Source: JBLHZY01 sp047631555 | GTDB lineage: Bacteria > Pseudomonadota > Alphaproteobacteria > Rhodobacterales > Rhodobacteraceae | DNA length: 64,000 bases | Direction of reading: 5' to 3' | Assembly: GCA_047631555.1 (NCBI GenBank) | Contig: JBLHZY010000004.1 | Span: forward strand, 137,909 to 201,908 | Shown: positions 9,173 through 18,210 of the stretch, piece by piece | How positions within the stretch are numbered: position 1 is the first letter of the stretch | Layout of the letters: every line of letters begins with the position of its first letter | The notes under the pieces: model-generated | What the model was told of the DNA's origin: nothing | Database searches by the model: none | What the model saw: the letters and a program-made list of their open reading frames with translations, nothing else | Position numbers and translations under genes: made by a program

Positions 9173-11092
9173 TTACGCAGAGGGCTCAGGCTCGCCCGCC
9201 GGGCCATCATCGGCGCGCGGCTTTTTGGTTTTGGGGATGGCGGTCAAGGACGGCGCATTGCCTTGGCTTGGTGTGTCATCCTCATCGTCGCCACGGTTGA
9301 GCGGCAAGCCATCAATCACGCGCTGGATTTCTGCCCCGGTGAGGGTTTCATATTCCAGCAAGCCTTGGGCAAGGCGCTCAAGATCTTCGGCCTTTTCGGT
9401 CAGGATCCGCTTGGCGGTTTCATAGCCGGTGTTCACCAGTTCCTTGACCTTATCGTCGATGATCTTTTGCGTATCGCTTGAGTGATTAACGCCGCCGCTA
9501 TAGGCGCCCAGATTGCTTTGCTGCTCATTGGCGTAATCGACAAAGCCAAGCTCTGGCGCATAGCCAAATTGCGTGACCATGGCGCGGGCGATCCGGGTTA
9601 CTTGTTGGATATCGGACGAGGCGCCGGAGGTTACGTTTTCTGGCCCAAAGATCAGCTCTTCCGCTACACGCCCACCCATCGCCATGGCGATTTTTGAGGT
9701 GTATTTGGTTAGGCTGATGCTGAGTTGATCGCGCTCGGGCAGGCTGAGCACGAGGCCAAGAGCACGGCCGCGCGGAATGATCGTCGCTTTGTGGATCGGA
9801 TCATGTTGCGGGACGTTAAGGCCAACAATCGCGTGGCCCGCTTCGTGATAGGCGGTGAGTTTTTTCTCGTCTTCGGTCATCACCATCGAGCGGCGCTCGG
9901 CCCCCATCATCACCTTATCTTTGGCGTTCTCAAAATCTTCCATCGCCACAAAACGCCGCCCAATGCGTGCCGCTGTCAAAGCGGCCTCATTGACGAGGTT
10001 GGCAAGATCGGCGCCGGAAAAGCCCGGTGTTCCGCGCGCGATAATGCGCAGATCAACGTTTGGCCCAAGCGGCACTTTGCGCGCATGCACGCCGAGGATT
10101 TTTTCGCGCCCCTTAATATCAGGATTGGGCACCTGTACTTGGCGATCAAAGCGGCCCGGACGCAGCAACGCAGGATCAAGCACATCGGGGCGGTTGGTCG
10201 CCGCAACGATGATGATGCCTTCATTGGCTTCAAAGCCGTCCATCTCAACAAGCAATTGGTTGAGCGTTTGTTCGCGCTCATCATTGCCGCCGCCATAGCC
10301 AGCGCCGCGCGAGCGACCGACCGCATCAATCTCATCGATAAAGACAATACAGGGGGCGTTTTTCTTGGCCTGTTCAAACATGTCCCGAACGCGGCTTGCG
10401 CCAACGCCGACAAACATCTCAACGAAATCAGAGCCCGAGATAGTAAAGAACGGAACGCCCGCCTCGCCCGCAATGGCGCGTGCAAGAAGCGTTTTACCTG
10501 TGCCCGGAGGGCCAACAAGCAGCGCGCCTTTGGGGATTTTGCCGCCAAGGCGCGAAAATTTCTGCGGGTTGCGCAGGAACTCAACGATTTCCTCAAGCTC
10601 TTCTTTGGCCTCATCAATACCGGCCACGTCATCAAAAGTGACGCGCCCTTGCTTTTCGGTCAGCAGCTTGGCGCGGCTTTTGCCAAAGCCCATCGCGCCG
10701 CCTTTGCCGCCGCCCTGCATGCGGTTCATCATAAAGAACCAAAAGCCGACAAGGATCAGTACTGGCAGGATCAACATGAAGATCGACTGCAAGCCTGATT
10801 GGCGCTGTGATTTCACCTCAACCTTGACGCCATTGGCGATCAACAGATTGGTGACTTCGGTTTCTTCGGGTTTGATCGTTGTAAAGGTCGCGCCGCCCGA
10901 ACCTGCATAGGTGATGGATTCGCCGTCCAGCGTTGCATCGGTCACTTCGCCGCTTTCAACGGCGGTGATGAATTCGGAATAGCTCTTGGCAGATGTGCTA
11001 ACCGCGCCCTGCCCGTTTGAAAACACGTTGAAAACAACGAGCAACAACAACAGCAGCACGGCCCAGAAAGCGAAATTTCTCGCGTTACCCAA
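9173..11092 (-). CDS. ftsH: ATP-dependent zinc metalloprotease FtsH
   Basis: Membrane-anchored AAA protease for quality control of membrane and regulatory proteins. Two transmembrane segments flank a periplasmic domain (residues about 8-25 and 100-120). Walker A is GPPGTGKTLLARA near 195, Walker B CIVFIDEIDAVGRSRG follows, and the zinc site HEAGH is near 414. The start is probably TTG 11092: GAGGAG lies seven bases upstream and the product then begins with the family-typical GNARNFAFW. An ATG at 11119 would add nine residues with a poorer ribosome-binding site. It lies downstream of tilS, as is common in proteobacteria. Confidence 0.95.
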   Translation of the reverse strand: MGNARNFAFWAVLLLLLLVVFNVFSNGQGAVSTSAKSYSEFITAVESGEVTDATLDGESITYAGSGGATFTTIKPEETEVTNLLIANGVKVEVKSQRQSGLQSIFMLILPVLILVGFWFFMMNRMQGGGKGGAMGFGKSRAKLLTEKQGRVTFDDVAGIDEAKEELEEIVEFLRNPQKFSRLGGKIPKGALLVGPPGTGKTLLARAIAGEAGVPFFTISGSDFVEMFVGVGASRVRDMFEQAKKNAPCIVFIDEIDAVGRSRGAGYGGGNDEREQTLNQLLVEMDGFEANEGIIIVAATNRPDVLDPALLRPGRFDRQVQVPNPDIKGREKILGVHARKVPLGPNVDLRIIARGTPGFSGADLANLVNEAALTAARIGRRFVAMEDFENAKDKVMMGAERRSMVMTEDEKKLTAYHEAGHAIVGLNVPQHDPIHKATIIPRGRALGLVLSLPERDQLSISLTKYTSKIAMAMGGRVAEELIFGPENVTSGASSDIQQVTRIARAMVTQFGYAPELGFVDYANEQQSNLGAYSGGVNHSSDTQKIIDDKVKELVNTGYETAKRILTEKAEDLERLAQGLLEYETLTGAEIQRVIDGLPLNRGDDEDDTPSQGNAPSLTAIPKTKKPRADDGPAGEPEPSA

Positions 11093-11170
11093 GGGGGATC
11101 TCCTCGAAAATCTTATCATTGGCGCGGGGTCGCGCGTTACCCATCTAAAATAGGGATCAAAACGGCATGT

Positions 11171-12466
11171 TCAATGCGATAGTAGCGATCTTAGGAAAAC
11201 ATCTTCGCCGCGCGCCAATTGGGCCGTGTAGCCATTGGCCATTCCGGCTGTGGGGGCGGCCATAAGCTTTGCGCCGTTCCAAAGGCTCGGCATGGCGGCC
11301 AAAGTGCTGCGCGCCAAGCCCGTTGCGCGCCAATCGGGCAGTTGCAGCAGTCCGTCCTCGCCAAGGGCGCGCAGGCTAAGCGCTTGATTTTGCGGCCCTT
11401 CAATGCGCCAGCGCCCATCCCAAAGCGCGCCGATCCGCCCCTTTGCCTTTAGCGCGGCTTGCGGCTCGCGGCCAATGCGCAGGGTGATTTTATCCGAGGA
11501 AATCAGACATCCATGCAGGGTATTTGTCTGGCCATTGCGAAGCCGCCACATGGTGTCAGAAAGCGCAAGGCTTCGCGGGCCATACTGTGCTGAGGCAACA
11601 TAGCGCAGGGCCGCGCTGAGCAAGCGGTGCGCGATTTCGGGGCCCGCTTCATCCAGATCGCGCTGATCAAAGAGGATATCGCCGCCCTCAAAACGGGCGA
11701 TCCGTTGGGCCGTCTCATGGGCCTGCCTGCCCAGCGCTTGCGCCGCGCTGCGCATATTGAGGCTCACATCCATCAAGACATTCGCGTCGATGCCAAGCGG
11801 GGCCAGAGCCTCCATCGCTTGGCGGGCTTTGATCCGGTCGTATTTGGCGTCTTGGTTGGAAGGGTCTTCGCACCAGTCCTGGCCTTGATCGCGCAGGTAG
11901 TCGCGCAGATCATCGCGGCTTTGTTGCAAAAGCGGGCGCAGCCAAGTGATGCCATGGCTTTCGCGGCTTGCCGCCATGGCCGAAAGCCCATCAACGCCAG
12001 AGCGGCGCGCAAGGCGCATTAGAAATGTCTCGGCCTGATCGTCGGCCGTGTGGCCAAGCGCGACGGCTTTGATGCCCTGCTCATGCGCCCAAGTGCTGAT
12101 CAACTCTTGGCGGGCGCGGCGCCCTTGATCTTGCAGATTGCCTTTGCCGTCCCAGCCGGTCCATTTGCGGGCTGTGTGGGGGATGTTGTGGCGCGCGCAA
12201 AGTTGGGCCACGAAATCCGCCTCATCAGCGGCCTCGTCCCGCAGGCCATGATTGATGGTGATGGCGCGCAGATCAGCGCCCGTTTCCGCCGCCCAGTCTG
12301 CGGCCAAAAGCAAAAGCGCGGTGCTATCGCCGCCGCCGGAAATCGCGATCCCGATGGGGGATTTGGCATGGGGGGCAAGGGCGCTGCCAAGGAAATCTTT
12401 GAGCAGGGCGTTGATGGCTTTGCGGTCCTGCGCTGTCTTGGTTTCAGCGGCGCGCGCATCCTCCAT
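11171..12466 (-). CDS. tilS: tRNA(Ile)-lysidine synthase TilS
   Basis: Modifies C34 of the AUA-reading tRNA(Ile) to lysidine. The N-type ATP pyrophosphatase loop SGGGDSTALLLLA lies near residue 44, followed by the conserved GHTADDQAETFLMRLARRSG near 135. Length 431 fits alphaproteobacterial TilS. The start is ten bases after the ybgF stop, so it is read from the tol-pal operon and lies upstream of ftsH. Confidence 0.93.
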   Translation of the reverse strand: MEDARAAETKTAQDRKAINALLKDFLGSALAPHAKSPIGIAISGGGDSTALLLLAADWAAETGADLRAITINHGLRDEAADEADFVAQLCARHNIPHTARKWTGWDGKGNLQDQGRRARQELISTWAHEQGIKAVALGHTADDQAETFLMRLARRSGVDGLSAMAASRESHGITWLRPLLQQSRDDLRDYLRDQGQDWCEDPSNQDAKYDRIKARQAMEALAPLGIDANVLMDVSLNMRSAAQALGRQAHETAQRIARFEGGDILFDQRDLDEAGPEIAHRLLSAALRYVASAQYGPRSLALSDTMWRLRNGQTNTLHGCLISSDKITLRIGREPQAALKAKGRIGALWDGRWRIEGPQNQALSLRALGEDGLLQLPDWRATGLARSTLAAMPSLWNGAKLMAAPTAGMANGYTAQLARGEDVFLRSLLSH

Positions 12467-12476
12467 CAGCTTGGGA

Positions 12477-13316
12477 TCACGAGCAATTCAGCTCGGCCAT
12501 CGCCGTGCTGGCTTTTGCGGCCGCATCCGATCCAGCAAAGCGCGCACCAACTTCGCCAAGCGTGACGCAGGCCTCGGAGGTTTGGCCAAGCGTGCCCAGC
12601 GATGTGCCAAGGCGCAGCAAGGCATCGGGCGCACGGGCGCCATCTGGTGCGCCGGAAAAAGCGGTTAAGTAGGCGCGCGCAGCGCCCGACGTATCGCCCA
12701 ATTTATCAAGCGCTTCGCCGCGCCAGAAATGCGCATCCGCACTCAGCGGGCCGCCGGGATAGTTTTCGGTAAAGCGCTCAAATGCGGCGGCCGATCCGCC
12801 AAAATCGCCTGTATCAAACGCCGCTTTGGCTGTGTCGAAATCGGTTTTCTCGCCTACGGCCATTTCGGCCCCATTGCTTGGCGTCGAAATTGGCGCGGCA
12901 ACTGGCGCGGGCGCTGTTTCGCCGCCAATGGGTTTGAGCGCGGGAAGGTTGCCAATATCACAGCCGCTTTCCAGCTCGCAGAGGCGGAAATTCAAGTCAT
13001 CAAGCTTGTTGGTGCCGTCGGCCACGATGCTGTTGAGCCGAAACTCCAGCGCTTCGCTTTTGGACGTCAGGCGCGCAAGGCCCGCCTCGATCAGATCGAC
13101 CCGCTCAAGCGTCGAGCTGCCCCCGAAAGAGGAGTTTGGCGCGCCAGTTGTGTTGAGTTCGCGTTTGAGCTTTTGCAACTCAACAAACAAAACGGCCATT
13201 TCTTGGCGCATATCGGCAAGGGTTTGATCCGAGGCTTGGCCAAGGCTTGGCCCGGCCGCAAATGCGAGGGAAACGGCCAGAAAACCTGCGCCAAAAAGAT
13301 GTGTAAAACGCTTCAT
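12477..13316 (-). CDS. ybgF: Tol-Pal system protein YbgF/CpoB
   Basis: Periplasmic TPR protein coordinating the Tol-Pal system with cell-wall synthesis. The start at 13316 gives 279 residues with a clear signal peptide (MKRFTHLFGAGFLAVSLAFA). A coiled-coil region (about 35-110, DQTLADMRQEMAVLFVELQK) precedes an Ala/Pro linker and C-terminal TPR repeats (DFDTAKAAFDTGDFGGSAAA, YPGGPLSADAHFWRGEALDK). It follows pal by about 20 bases, the standard order. Confidence 0.92.
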   Translation of the reverse strand: MKRFTHLFGAGFLAVSLAFAAGPSLGQASDQTLADMRQEMAVLFVELQKLKRELNTTGAPNSSFGGSSTLERVDLIEAGLARLTSKSEALEFRLNSIVADGTNKLDDLNFRLCELESGCDIGNLPALKPIGGETAPAPVAAPISTPSNGAEMAVGEKTDFDTAKAAFDTGDFGGSAAAFERFTENYPGGPLSADAHFWRGEALDKLGDTSGAARAYLTAFSGAPDGARAPDALLRLGTSLGTLGQTSEACVTLGEVGARFAGSDAAAKASTAMAELNCS

Positions 13317-13336
13317 AACGCAGGCCCTCAATTGGT

Positions 13337-13849
13337 TTAGCTGATGCCACCAGCGGCAATCACAGTCACTGCACGCCGGTTCTTGGCATAGCAGGCTTCC
13401 TCAGAACAGACCTCAAGCGGGCGCTCTTTGCCATAGGTGATATTGCGCATCCGCTCTGGGCTAACCCCTTGAGAAATCAGGTATTCACGAACCGAGTTGG
13501 CGCGCCGCTCGCCAAGGGCGAGGTTGTATTCACGGGTGCCTTGCTCATCGGCATGGCCCTCTATGATGGCGGTGTATTCGCGATTGTCCAAAAGCCAAGA
13601 CGCTTGGCCTGCAAGAACAGTGCGCCCTTCGTCACTGAGCGTTGATTGATCCACCGCAAAGAGCACACGGTCGCCGACGGTTTGTTGGAAATAGGCTGCC
13701 GATTTGGGATCATTCGCGCTGCCAGGAATGATGCCTGCATTGGCGGCATTTGCGCCTGCGCCGCCAGCATTGTCATAGCGGCCCGGATTGGTACAAGCGG
13801 CTGCGCTCAAAGCGGCGATCAGCAGCGTGACTTTCATCAGATGTTTCAT
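13337..13849 (-). CDS. pal: Peptidoglycan-associated lipoprotein Pal
   Basis: Outer-membrane lipoprotein binding peptidoglycan and TolB. The signal ends in LSAAAC, making Cys19 the lipidation site. The OmpA-like domain covers residues about 55-165, with IIEGHADEQGTREYNLALGE and RRANSVREYLISQG carrying the diaminopimelate-binding residues. Length 170 is typical. It sits between tolB and ybgF on the same strand. Confidence 0.96.
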   Translation of the reverse strand: MKHLMKVTLLIAALSAAACTNPGRYDNAGGAGANAANAGIIPGSANDPKSAAYFQQTVGDRVLFAVDQSTLSDEGRTVLAGQASWLLDNREYTAIIEGHADEQGTREYNLALGERRANSVREYLISQGVSPERMRNITYGKERPLEVCSEEACYAKNRRAVTVIAAGGIS

Positions 13850-13930
13850 TGTCAGACGTCCTCGTCTTGTTTGTTATTGGCTCGATTGGCCTGTTTATAG
13901 CATTTTGGCGCCCATATGGAAATGCAGCGC

Positions 13931-15268
13931 TTATTTGAGCAGTGGCGACCATGCCGGATCGGAGGCGGCCGCCTGAGTTTGAATGCGGCGCAGGTTGCGC
14001 CCGGAGATATCGACAGAATAAAGCGCCGGTGCGCCGCCTGCCCCTTGGCTTTCGCGGGTAAACATAATCACGCGGCCATTTGGCGCCCATGTTGGCCCTT
14101 CATCAAGAAACGATGCCGTGAGCAGGCGCTCTTCGGAGCCATCTGTGCGCATCACCCCGATATGAAAACGGCCGTTGTTTTGCTTGGTAAAGGCGATTAG
14201 ATCGCCGCGCGGCGACCAAACCGGCGTTCCGTATCGGCCTGCGCCGCTTGAAATCCGGCGCGCCTCGCCGCCCGTTGCTGGCATCACATAGATTTGCTGC
14301 GCGCCGGAACGGTCGCTTTCAAAGACGATCTGATTGCCATCGGGCGAAAAGCTTGGGGCGGTTTCGATTGCAGGGGTATTGGTGAGGCGTTGCGCGCCGC
14401 CGCCTGCAATGTTCATGCGGTAAATATCGGTGTTGCCGCCTTGGGACAGCGAGAAAACAACCGTCTGCCCATCGGGGCCAAAGCGCGGCGCAAAGCTCAT
14501 CGCGTCCGCTTGAATATCAAGGGCGCGGCGCGCCACGGTGCCCACGTCCAGCACCATGATTTTGGGGAACCCGCTCTCGTAACTTGTGTAAAGCACCCGG
14601 TCGCCAGTTGGCGAGAAACGCGGCGCAAGAACGATCGCGGAGGCATCCGTCAGAAATTGCAGATTGGCCCCGTCATAATCCATCACAGCAAGGCGCTTTT
14701 GGCGGGCATTTTTTGGCCCCGCCTCAGAGACAAAAACAACCCGGCTGTCGAAATAGCCACCCTCGCCGGTGATCCGGCTATAGACCGCATCGGCCACTTT
14801 ATGCGCCATGCGTCGCCAGCTTGTCGCTGATCCGCCAAATTGCAGCCCATCGCCAAGCGGCTTGTCCGAAAAGATATCAAAGACCCGGAATTTCACGCTC
14901 AGCCGCCCGTCCGAGCCCTGCGAAACAGCGCCAGTGATCAGGGCTTGCGCGTTGATCGCTTTCCAGTCGCCATATTGCACCGGATCGTTAAAGGCGCTGA
15001 CGGTTGAGATATGCGCATTGGCCGGGATTTCACGAAACAGCCCGGTGCCAACCAGATCATCGGCAATCACCCGGCTGAGTTGCGCGGCCATTTCAGCGGC
15101 GGCGGGCGTCTCTGCGATAAAGGTCGGAACGGCAAAAGGCAGCGGCTCAATAACGCCCTCGGTCAGCTCAATGCGCAACGGGCCGCTTGGCGCGGTATCT
15201 TGCGCAAAAGCGGGCAATGCAGGGGCCACGAAGGCGGCGAGCAACAGGATTTTCAATAAGTTTTTCAC
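13931..15268 (-). CDS. tolB: Tol-Pal beta-propeller protein TolB
   Basis: Periplasmic TolB. A signal peptide (MKNLLKILLLAAFVAPALPA, cleavage near AFAQD) leads into an N-terminal alpha/beta domain (about 25-165), then a beta-propeller of repeated SPTGDRVLYTS, GPDGQTVVFS, SPDGNQIVFESD, SPRGDLIAFT and APNGRVIMFT strands. At 445 residues it is full length. It lies downstream of tolA after a 154-bp gap. Confidence 0.96.
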   Translation of the reverse strand: MKNLLKILLLAAFVAPALPAFAQDTAPSGPLRIELTEGVIEPLPFAVPTFIAETPAAAEMAAQLSRVIADDLVGTGLFREIPANAHISTVSAFNDPVQYGDWKAINAQALITGAVSQGSDGRLSVKFRVFDIFSDKPLGDGLQFGGSATSWRRMAHKVADAVYSRITGEGGYFDSRVVFVSEAGPKNARQKRLAVMDYDGANLQFLTDASAIVLAPRFSPTGDRVLYTSYESGFPKIMVLDVGTVARRALDIQADAMSFAPRFGPDGQTVVFSLSQGGNTDIYRMNIAGGGAQRLTNTPAIETAPSFSPDGNQIVFESDRSGAQQIYVMPATGGEARRISSGAGRYGTPVWSPRGDLIAFTKQNNGRFHIGVMRTDGSEERLLTASFLDEGPTWAPNGRVIMFTRESQGAGGAPALYSVDISGRNLRRIQTQAAASDPAWSPLLK

Positions 15269-15422
15269 GGGTGCATATTCTCAGGTTTTGCGCGCAGTTC
15301 AATACGGCGCGGCGGGGCATTTAGGGGGCTAAGCGAGTTTGCGCCGCAAAGATGCGGGGCTTGCGCGAAGATGTGCGCGCGACAATGCGATTTTGGGCCA
15401 AGGGGCGAGAGAGCTGGGCTGA

Positions 15423-16517
15423 TCATTGCAGCCTCATCTGGTTTGGATTGAAGGTCATCTCGATATCCTTCCAATGGCTGTATTTTTCGGCCGGAAGATC
15501 ATAGCCGCCGCGCTGACAGCGCAGGATTGCCCGGCGCGCCGCTTGGAAGGCCGTTTCAGCGGCTGCGCCCGATCCGCCCGAAGAGCCGATCATGCGCAGG
15601 GTATTGCCTTGGACCGTGCCGTCTTTGTTCATTTTCATCGCGATGATCACGGTCGTATTGGCCGCTTGCGATCCCACATCGACGTTCCAGCATTTCTGCA
15701 CCGCGACGCGCAATGCCTCGCGTTCGCCGCCCGAAAGCGGCGGGCCAACGGGCGCGGCTGGCTCCTCTGATCCGGTGCCCGCAGCCAATGCGGCAATATC
15801 TGCGGCGGCATTGGCGGCTGTGTCGCTGGCCGATGCGCTGGGGGTTTCGCGCGGTGTTTCTCTTTGTGTTTCTCTGGGTGTTTCTGTCGGCGTTTCTGTC
15901 GGCGTTTCAGCCGTTTGAACAGGCGTTGGCCGCGCAGGGCGGGGGCGGGGGCGCGGGCTGCTGGTGATGCCGGATGGCTTTTCGGCCTCGGTCACGATCT
16001 CTGTGGTGGCCTCTTCAGGCGCGGCGGCGGGGGCCTCTTGCGCGATCTCTGGCGTCTCGGCATCCGGGGAAACCTCAGGCGTTGCTTCCTCGGCGATCTC
16101 GGGCGTATCGGGCGTTTCTTCTACGGCCTCCGGGGCGACGCGGGGCGCGGGGCGCGGAGTTGGCCGCTCAGAGGGAATGGGCGCGACGGGGGCGCTTTCG
16201 GGCTGGGATGGCTGCGGCTCAACGGGCGGCTTGGGCGGCGCGGCCTCGCTTGGCGTATCTGGTGTTGGCTGGGCATCGGGCGCCTCGCTTGGCGTCTCAA
16301 TGGGGCGCGGCGCAGGGGCCGTTTGGGGCGGCAGTGCATCTGGGTTGTCGCTTGGATTTGGCGTGCTCAGGGCGGCAAATTCGGCCTCGCTCAGGATCGA
16401 GACATCGGCAACCTGCATAGGCGCAGGGTCCTCTGGCGAGAGGAAAATCCCGCCAAAAAGCACCCAGAGGATCAAGCCCCCATGGCCAAACGCTGAAATA
16501 TATTGCCCGGTGTTCAA
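15423..16517 (-). CDS. tolA: TolA-like energy-coupling protein
   Basis: Inner-membrane TolA analogue connecting TolQR to the periplasm. One N-terminal membrane span (about residues 8-27, FGHGGLILWVLFGGIFL) is followed by about 220 residues rich in Pro, Glu, Thr and Ala, and a C-terminal TolA/TonB-like domain (REALRVAVQKCWNVDVGSQA, AFQAARRAILRCQRGGYDLP). The linker contains six four-residue units of the ETPx type encoded by an exact 12-bp period. The start is 11 bases after the tolR stop. Position identifies it as TolA; sequence alone could be called TonB. Confidence 0.88.
   Translation of the reverse strand: MNTGQYISAFGHGGLILWVLFGGIFLSPEDPAPMQVADVSILSEAEFAALSTPNPSDNPDALPPQTAPAPRPIETPSEAPDAQPTPDTPSEAAPPKPPVEPQPSQPESAPVAPIPSERPTPRPAPRVAPEAVEETPDTPEIAEEATPEVSPDAETPEIAQEAPAAAPEEATTEIVTEAEKPSGITSSPRPRPRPARPTPVQTAETPTETPTETPRETQRETPRETPSASASDTAANAAADIAALAAGTGSEEPAAPVGPPLSGGEREALRVAVQKCWNVDVGSQAANTTVIIAMKMNKDGTVQGNTLRMIGSSGGSGAAAETAFQAARRAILRCQRGGYDLPAEKYSHWKDIEMTFNPNQMRLQ
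15844..15908 (-). repeat. 12-bp tandem repeat within tolA
   Basis: On the plus strand GTTTC recurs at 15844, 15856, 15868, 15880, 15892 and 15904, an exact 12-bp period. In the tolA frame this encodes six tetrapeptides: ETPT, ETPT, ETPR, ETQR, ETPR and ETPS. The units keep the reading frame, so copy-number change would only alter linker length. Confidence 0.9.
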
Positions 16518-16528
16518 GGCCTACGCCC

Positions 16529-17008
16529 CTACTCGCTTTGCCCGGTCATCGCCGGGCCGCCCGTATCGGTTACAAGGCCAATGTTGCGAAATCCGCCCGC
16601 ATTCAGCGCGCCCATGACCTGCACAACGCGCGCATAAGGGATTGCGCCATCGGCGCGCAAAAAGACCTTGTCATCATTGCGCTCGGCGGCGATGGCGCGC
16701 AGTTTTGAGATCAGATCATCCTCTTGCGTCTCATTATTCATCAGCAAGACTTGGCCATCAGCCGTAAGCGTGATGCTCAGCGGTTCTTCGCGCTCATTGG
16801 GAAGCGCCGTGGCGGCCGTCTTTGGCAGCTCAATCGGAACGCCCACAGTCATCAAGGGCGCGGCAACCATGAAGATAATCAGCAAAACAAGCATCACATC
16901 GACGAAGGGCGTGATGTTGATCTCGGCCATCGGCTTTGCGCCGCCCCGGCCGCGCCGCCGCCCGCGCCGGCCCCCGCCGCCGCCCTTTTGAACCACACCC
17001 GCGCCCAT
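16529..17008 (-). CDS. tolR: Biopolymer transporter TolR
   Basis: TolR (ExbD family), proton-channel partner of TolQ. A Gly/Arg-rich cytoplasmic N-terminus (about 25 residues) precedes MAEINITPFVDVMLVLLIIF, in which the Asp in the single membrane span is the conserved proton-responsive residue. The C-terminal periplasmic domain is normal and total length is 159. It follows tolQ by two bases, implying tight coupling. Confidence 0.95.
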   Translation of the reverse strand: MGAGVVQKGGGGGRRGRRRGRGGAKPMAEINITPFVDVMLVLLIIFMVAAPLMTVGVPIELPKTAATALPNEREEPLSITLTADGQVLLMNNETQEDDLISKLRAIAAERNDDKVFLRADGAIPYARVVQVMGALNAGGFRNIGLVTDTGGPAMTGQSE

Positions 17009-17010
17009 CC

Positions 17011-17706
17011 TTAAGCGTCCAACTGGCGGCTAAGGATGGTCGAGAACTCGTCCGCAAAGGCTTCATAACCGCCCAAGATATGCTCGGAATCCGTGCTCAG
17101 CTTGTTGTAGAAAATAACCGCCGGGATCGCGGCCAAAAGGCCAAGCCCGGTCGCCAAAAGCGCCTCGGCAATACCTGGTGCGACAACGGCGAGGTTGGTG
17201 CTTTGCTGAACGGCGATCTCTTCAAAGGCGTTCTTGATGCCCCAAACGGTGCCAAACAGGCCGATAAACGGCGCGGTCGAGCCGACAGTCGCCAAGAAAG
17301 ACAGCCCGCGGTTCATGCCCTCGGCCTCTTTGTTGATCGCGACATCCATCGAGCGATCAATCCGCGATCCCGCATTGGCAATCAGCCCGCCATCTTCGCG
17401 GTGGCTCCGCCGCCACTCAATCATCCCGGCCGAAAAAATCCGCTCAGAGGCGCAATCTGGCTCTGGCCCGATCTTTTCAAACAAAGTGTCCAGCGGCTCG
17501 CCGGACCAAAATTCGCGATCAAATATGCCCGCTTTGGAGCGCGCCCGCCGAAAGGCAATATGCTTTTGGACGATGATCGACCATGACCAAAAAGAGGCCA
17601 CCATCAGCATCAGCATCACCAGCTTTACTGTAAGGGTTGCACGCATAAAAAGCGCCAAAAAGGAGAAATCAATCTCCTGCGCCATCGCAAGGGTTTCTGT
17701 TTCCAT
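17011..17706 (-). CDS. tolQ: Tol-Pal proton channel subunit TolQ
   Basis: MotA/TolQ/ExbB family protein of 231 residues with three membrane spans: about 15-40 (FMRATLTVKLVMLMLMVASF), about 130-155 (VGSTAPFIGLFGTVWGIKNA) and about 170-195 (GIAEALLATGLGLLAAIPAV). These form the proton channel with TolR. It is first of the tolQRAB run, 114 bases downstream of ybgC. Confidence 0.96.
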   Translation of the reverse strand: METETLAMAQEIDFSFLALFMRATLTVKLVMLMLMVASFWSWSIIVQKHIAFRRARSKAGIFDREFWSGEPLDTLFEKIGPEPDCASERIFSAGMIEWRRSHREDGGLIANAGSRIDRSMDVAINKEAEGMNRGLSFLATVGSTAPFIGLFGTVWGIKNAFEEIAVQQSTNLAVVAPGIAEALLATGLGLLAAIPAVIFYNKLSTDSEHILGGYEAFADEFSTILSRQLDA

Positions 17707-17820
17707 GTGCCTGCTCTCAGATGTGGCCGCGATTGTTCGCCGCTCGTGTTAGCACTTTGGTAACGCAAGTTTAGCCCGATTGCCAACAATTGCGCGTGAT
17801 CCGTGCCAAATTTGGGCGTT

Positions 17821-18210
17821 TTAATGCAATAATAGGCGGATATTCGCTGGAAGTCGCGCAGGTTGGCCGCCCTCGCCAATCGCCACAAGCACAACGATGG
17901 CGCTAAACAGGACCGTGCCGTCGCGCTTGACCTCTTGGCGAAGGGTGAGCCGCGCGCCGCCAACGCTTTCAACATGGGTCTCGACCTGCAAAACATCGTC
18001 AAACTTGGCCGGTGCCAGATAATCCGCCTCAACCCGGCGCACAGCAAAAACGAGGCCCTCGTTTTCCTTCATGGCCAGCTGATCAATGCCCAGCTCGCGC
18101 ACGAACTCGCTGCGCGCGCGTTCAATAAACTTCAGGTAATTGGCGTAATAGACGATCCCGGCAAGGTCGGTATCCTCGTAATAGACCCGCAATTCAAACA
18201 GATGGCTCAT
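17821..18210 (-). CDS. ybgC: Tol-Pal-associated acyl-CoA thioesterase YbgC
   Basis: Hotdog-fold thioesterase of 129 residues. YYEDTDLAGIVYYANYLKFI near residue 10 contains the catalytic Asp and the helix motif of the 4-hydroxybenzoyl-CoA thioesterase-like family. It is at the head of the tol genes, its standard place. Its ATG overlaps the stop of the upstream hypothetical gene by four bases. Its physiological acyl substrate is unclear. Confidence 0.94.
   Translation of the reverse strand: MSHLFELRVYYEDTDLAGIVYYANYLKFIERARSEFVRELGIDQLAMKENEGLVFAVRRVEADYLAPAKFDDVLQVETHVESVGGARLTLRQEVKRDGTVLFSAIVVLVAIGEGGQPARLPANIRLLLH

Noticed and set aside
9725..10798. 357-codon plus-strand frame inside ftsH
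   Set aside because: Shadow of ftsH; its composition is Arg/His/Ala-rich and it has no plausible start signal.
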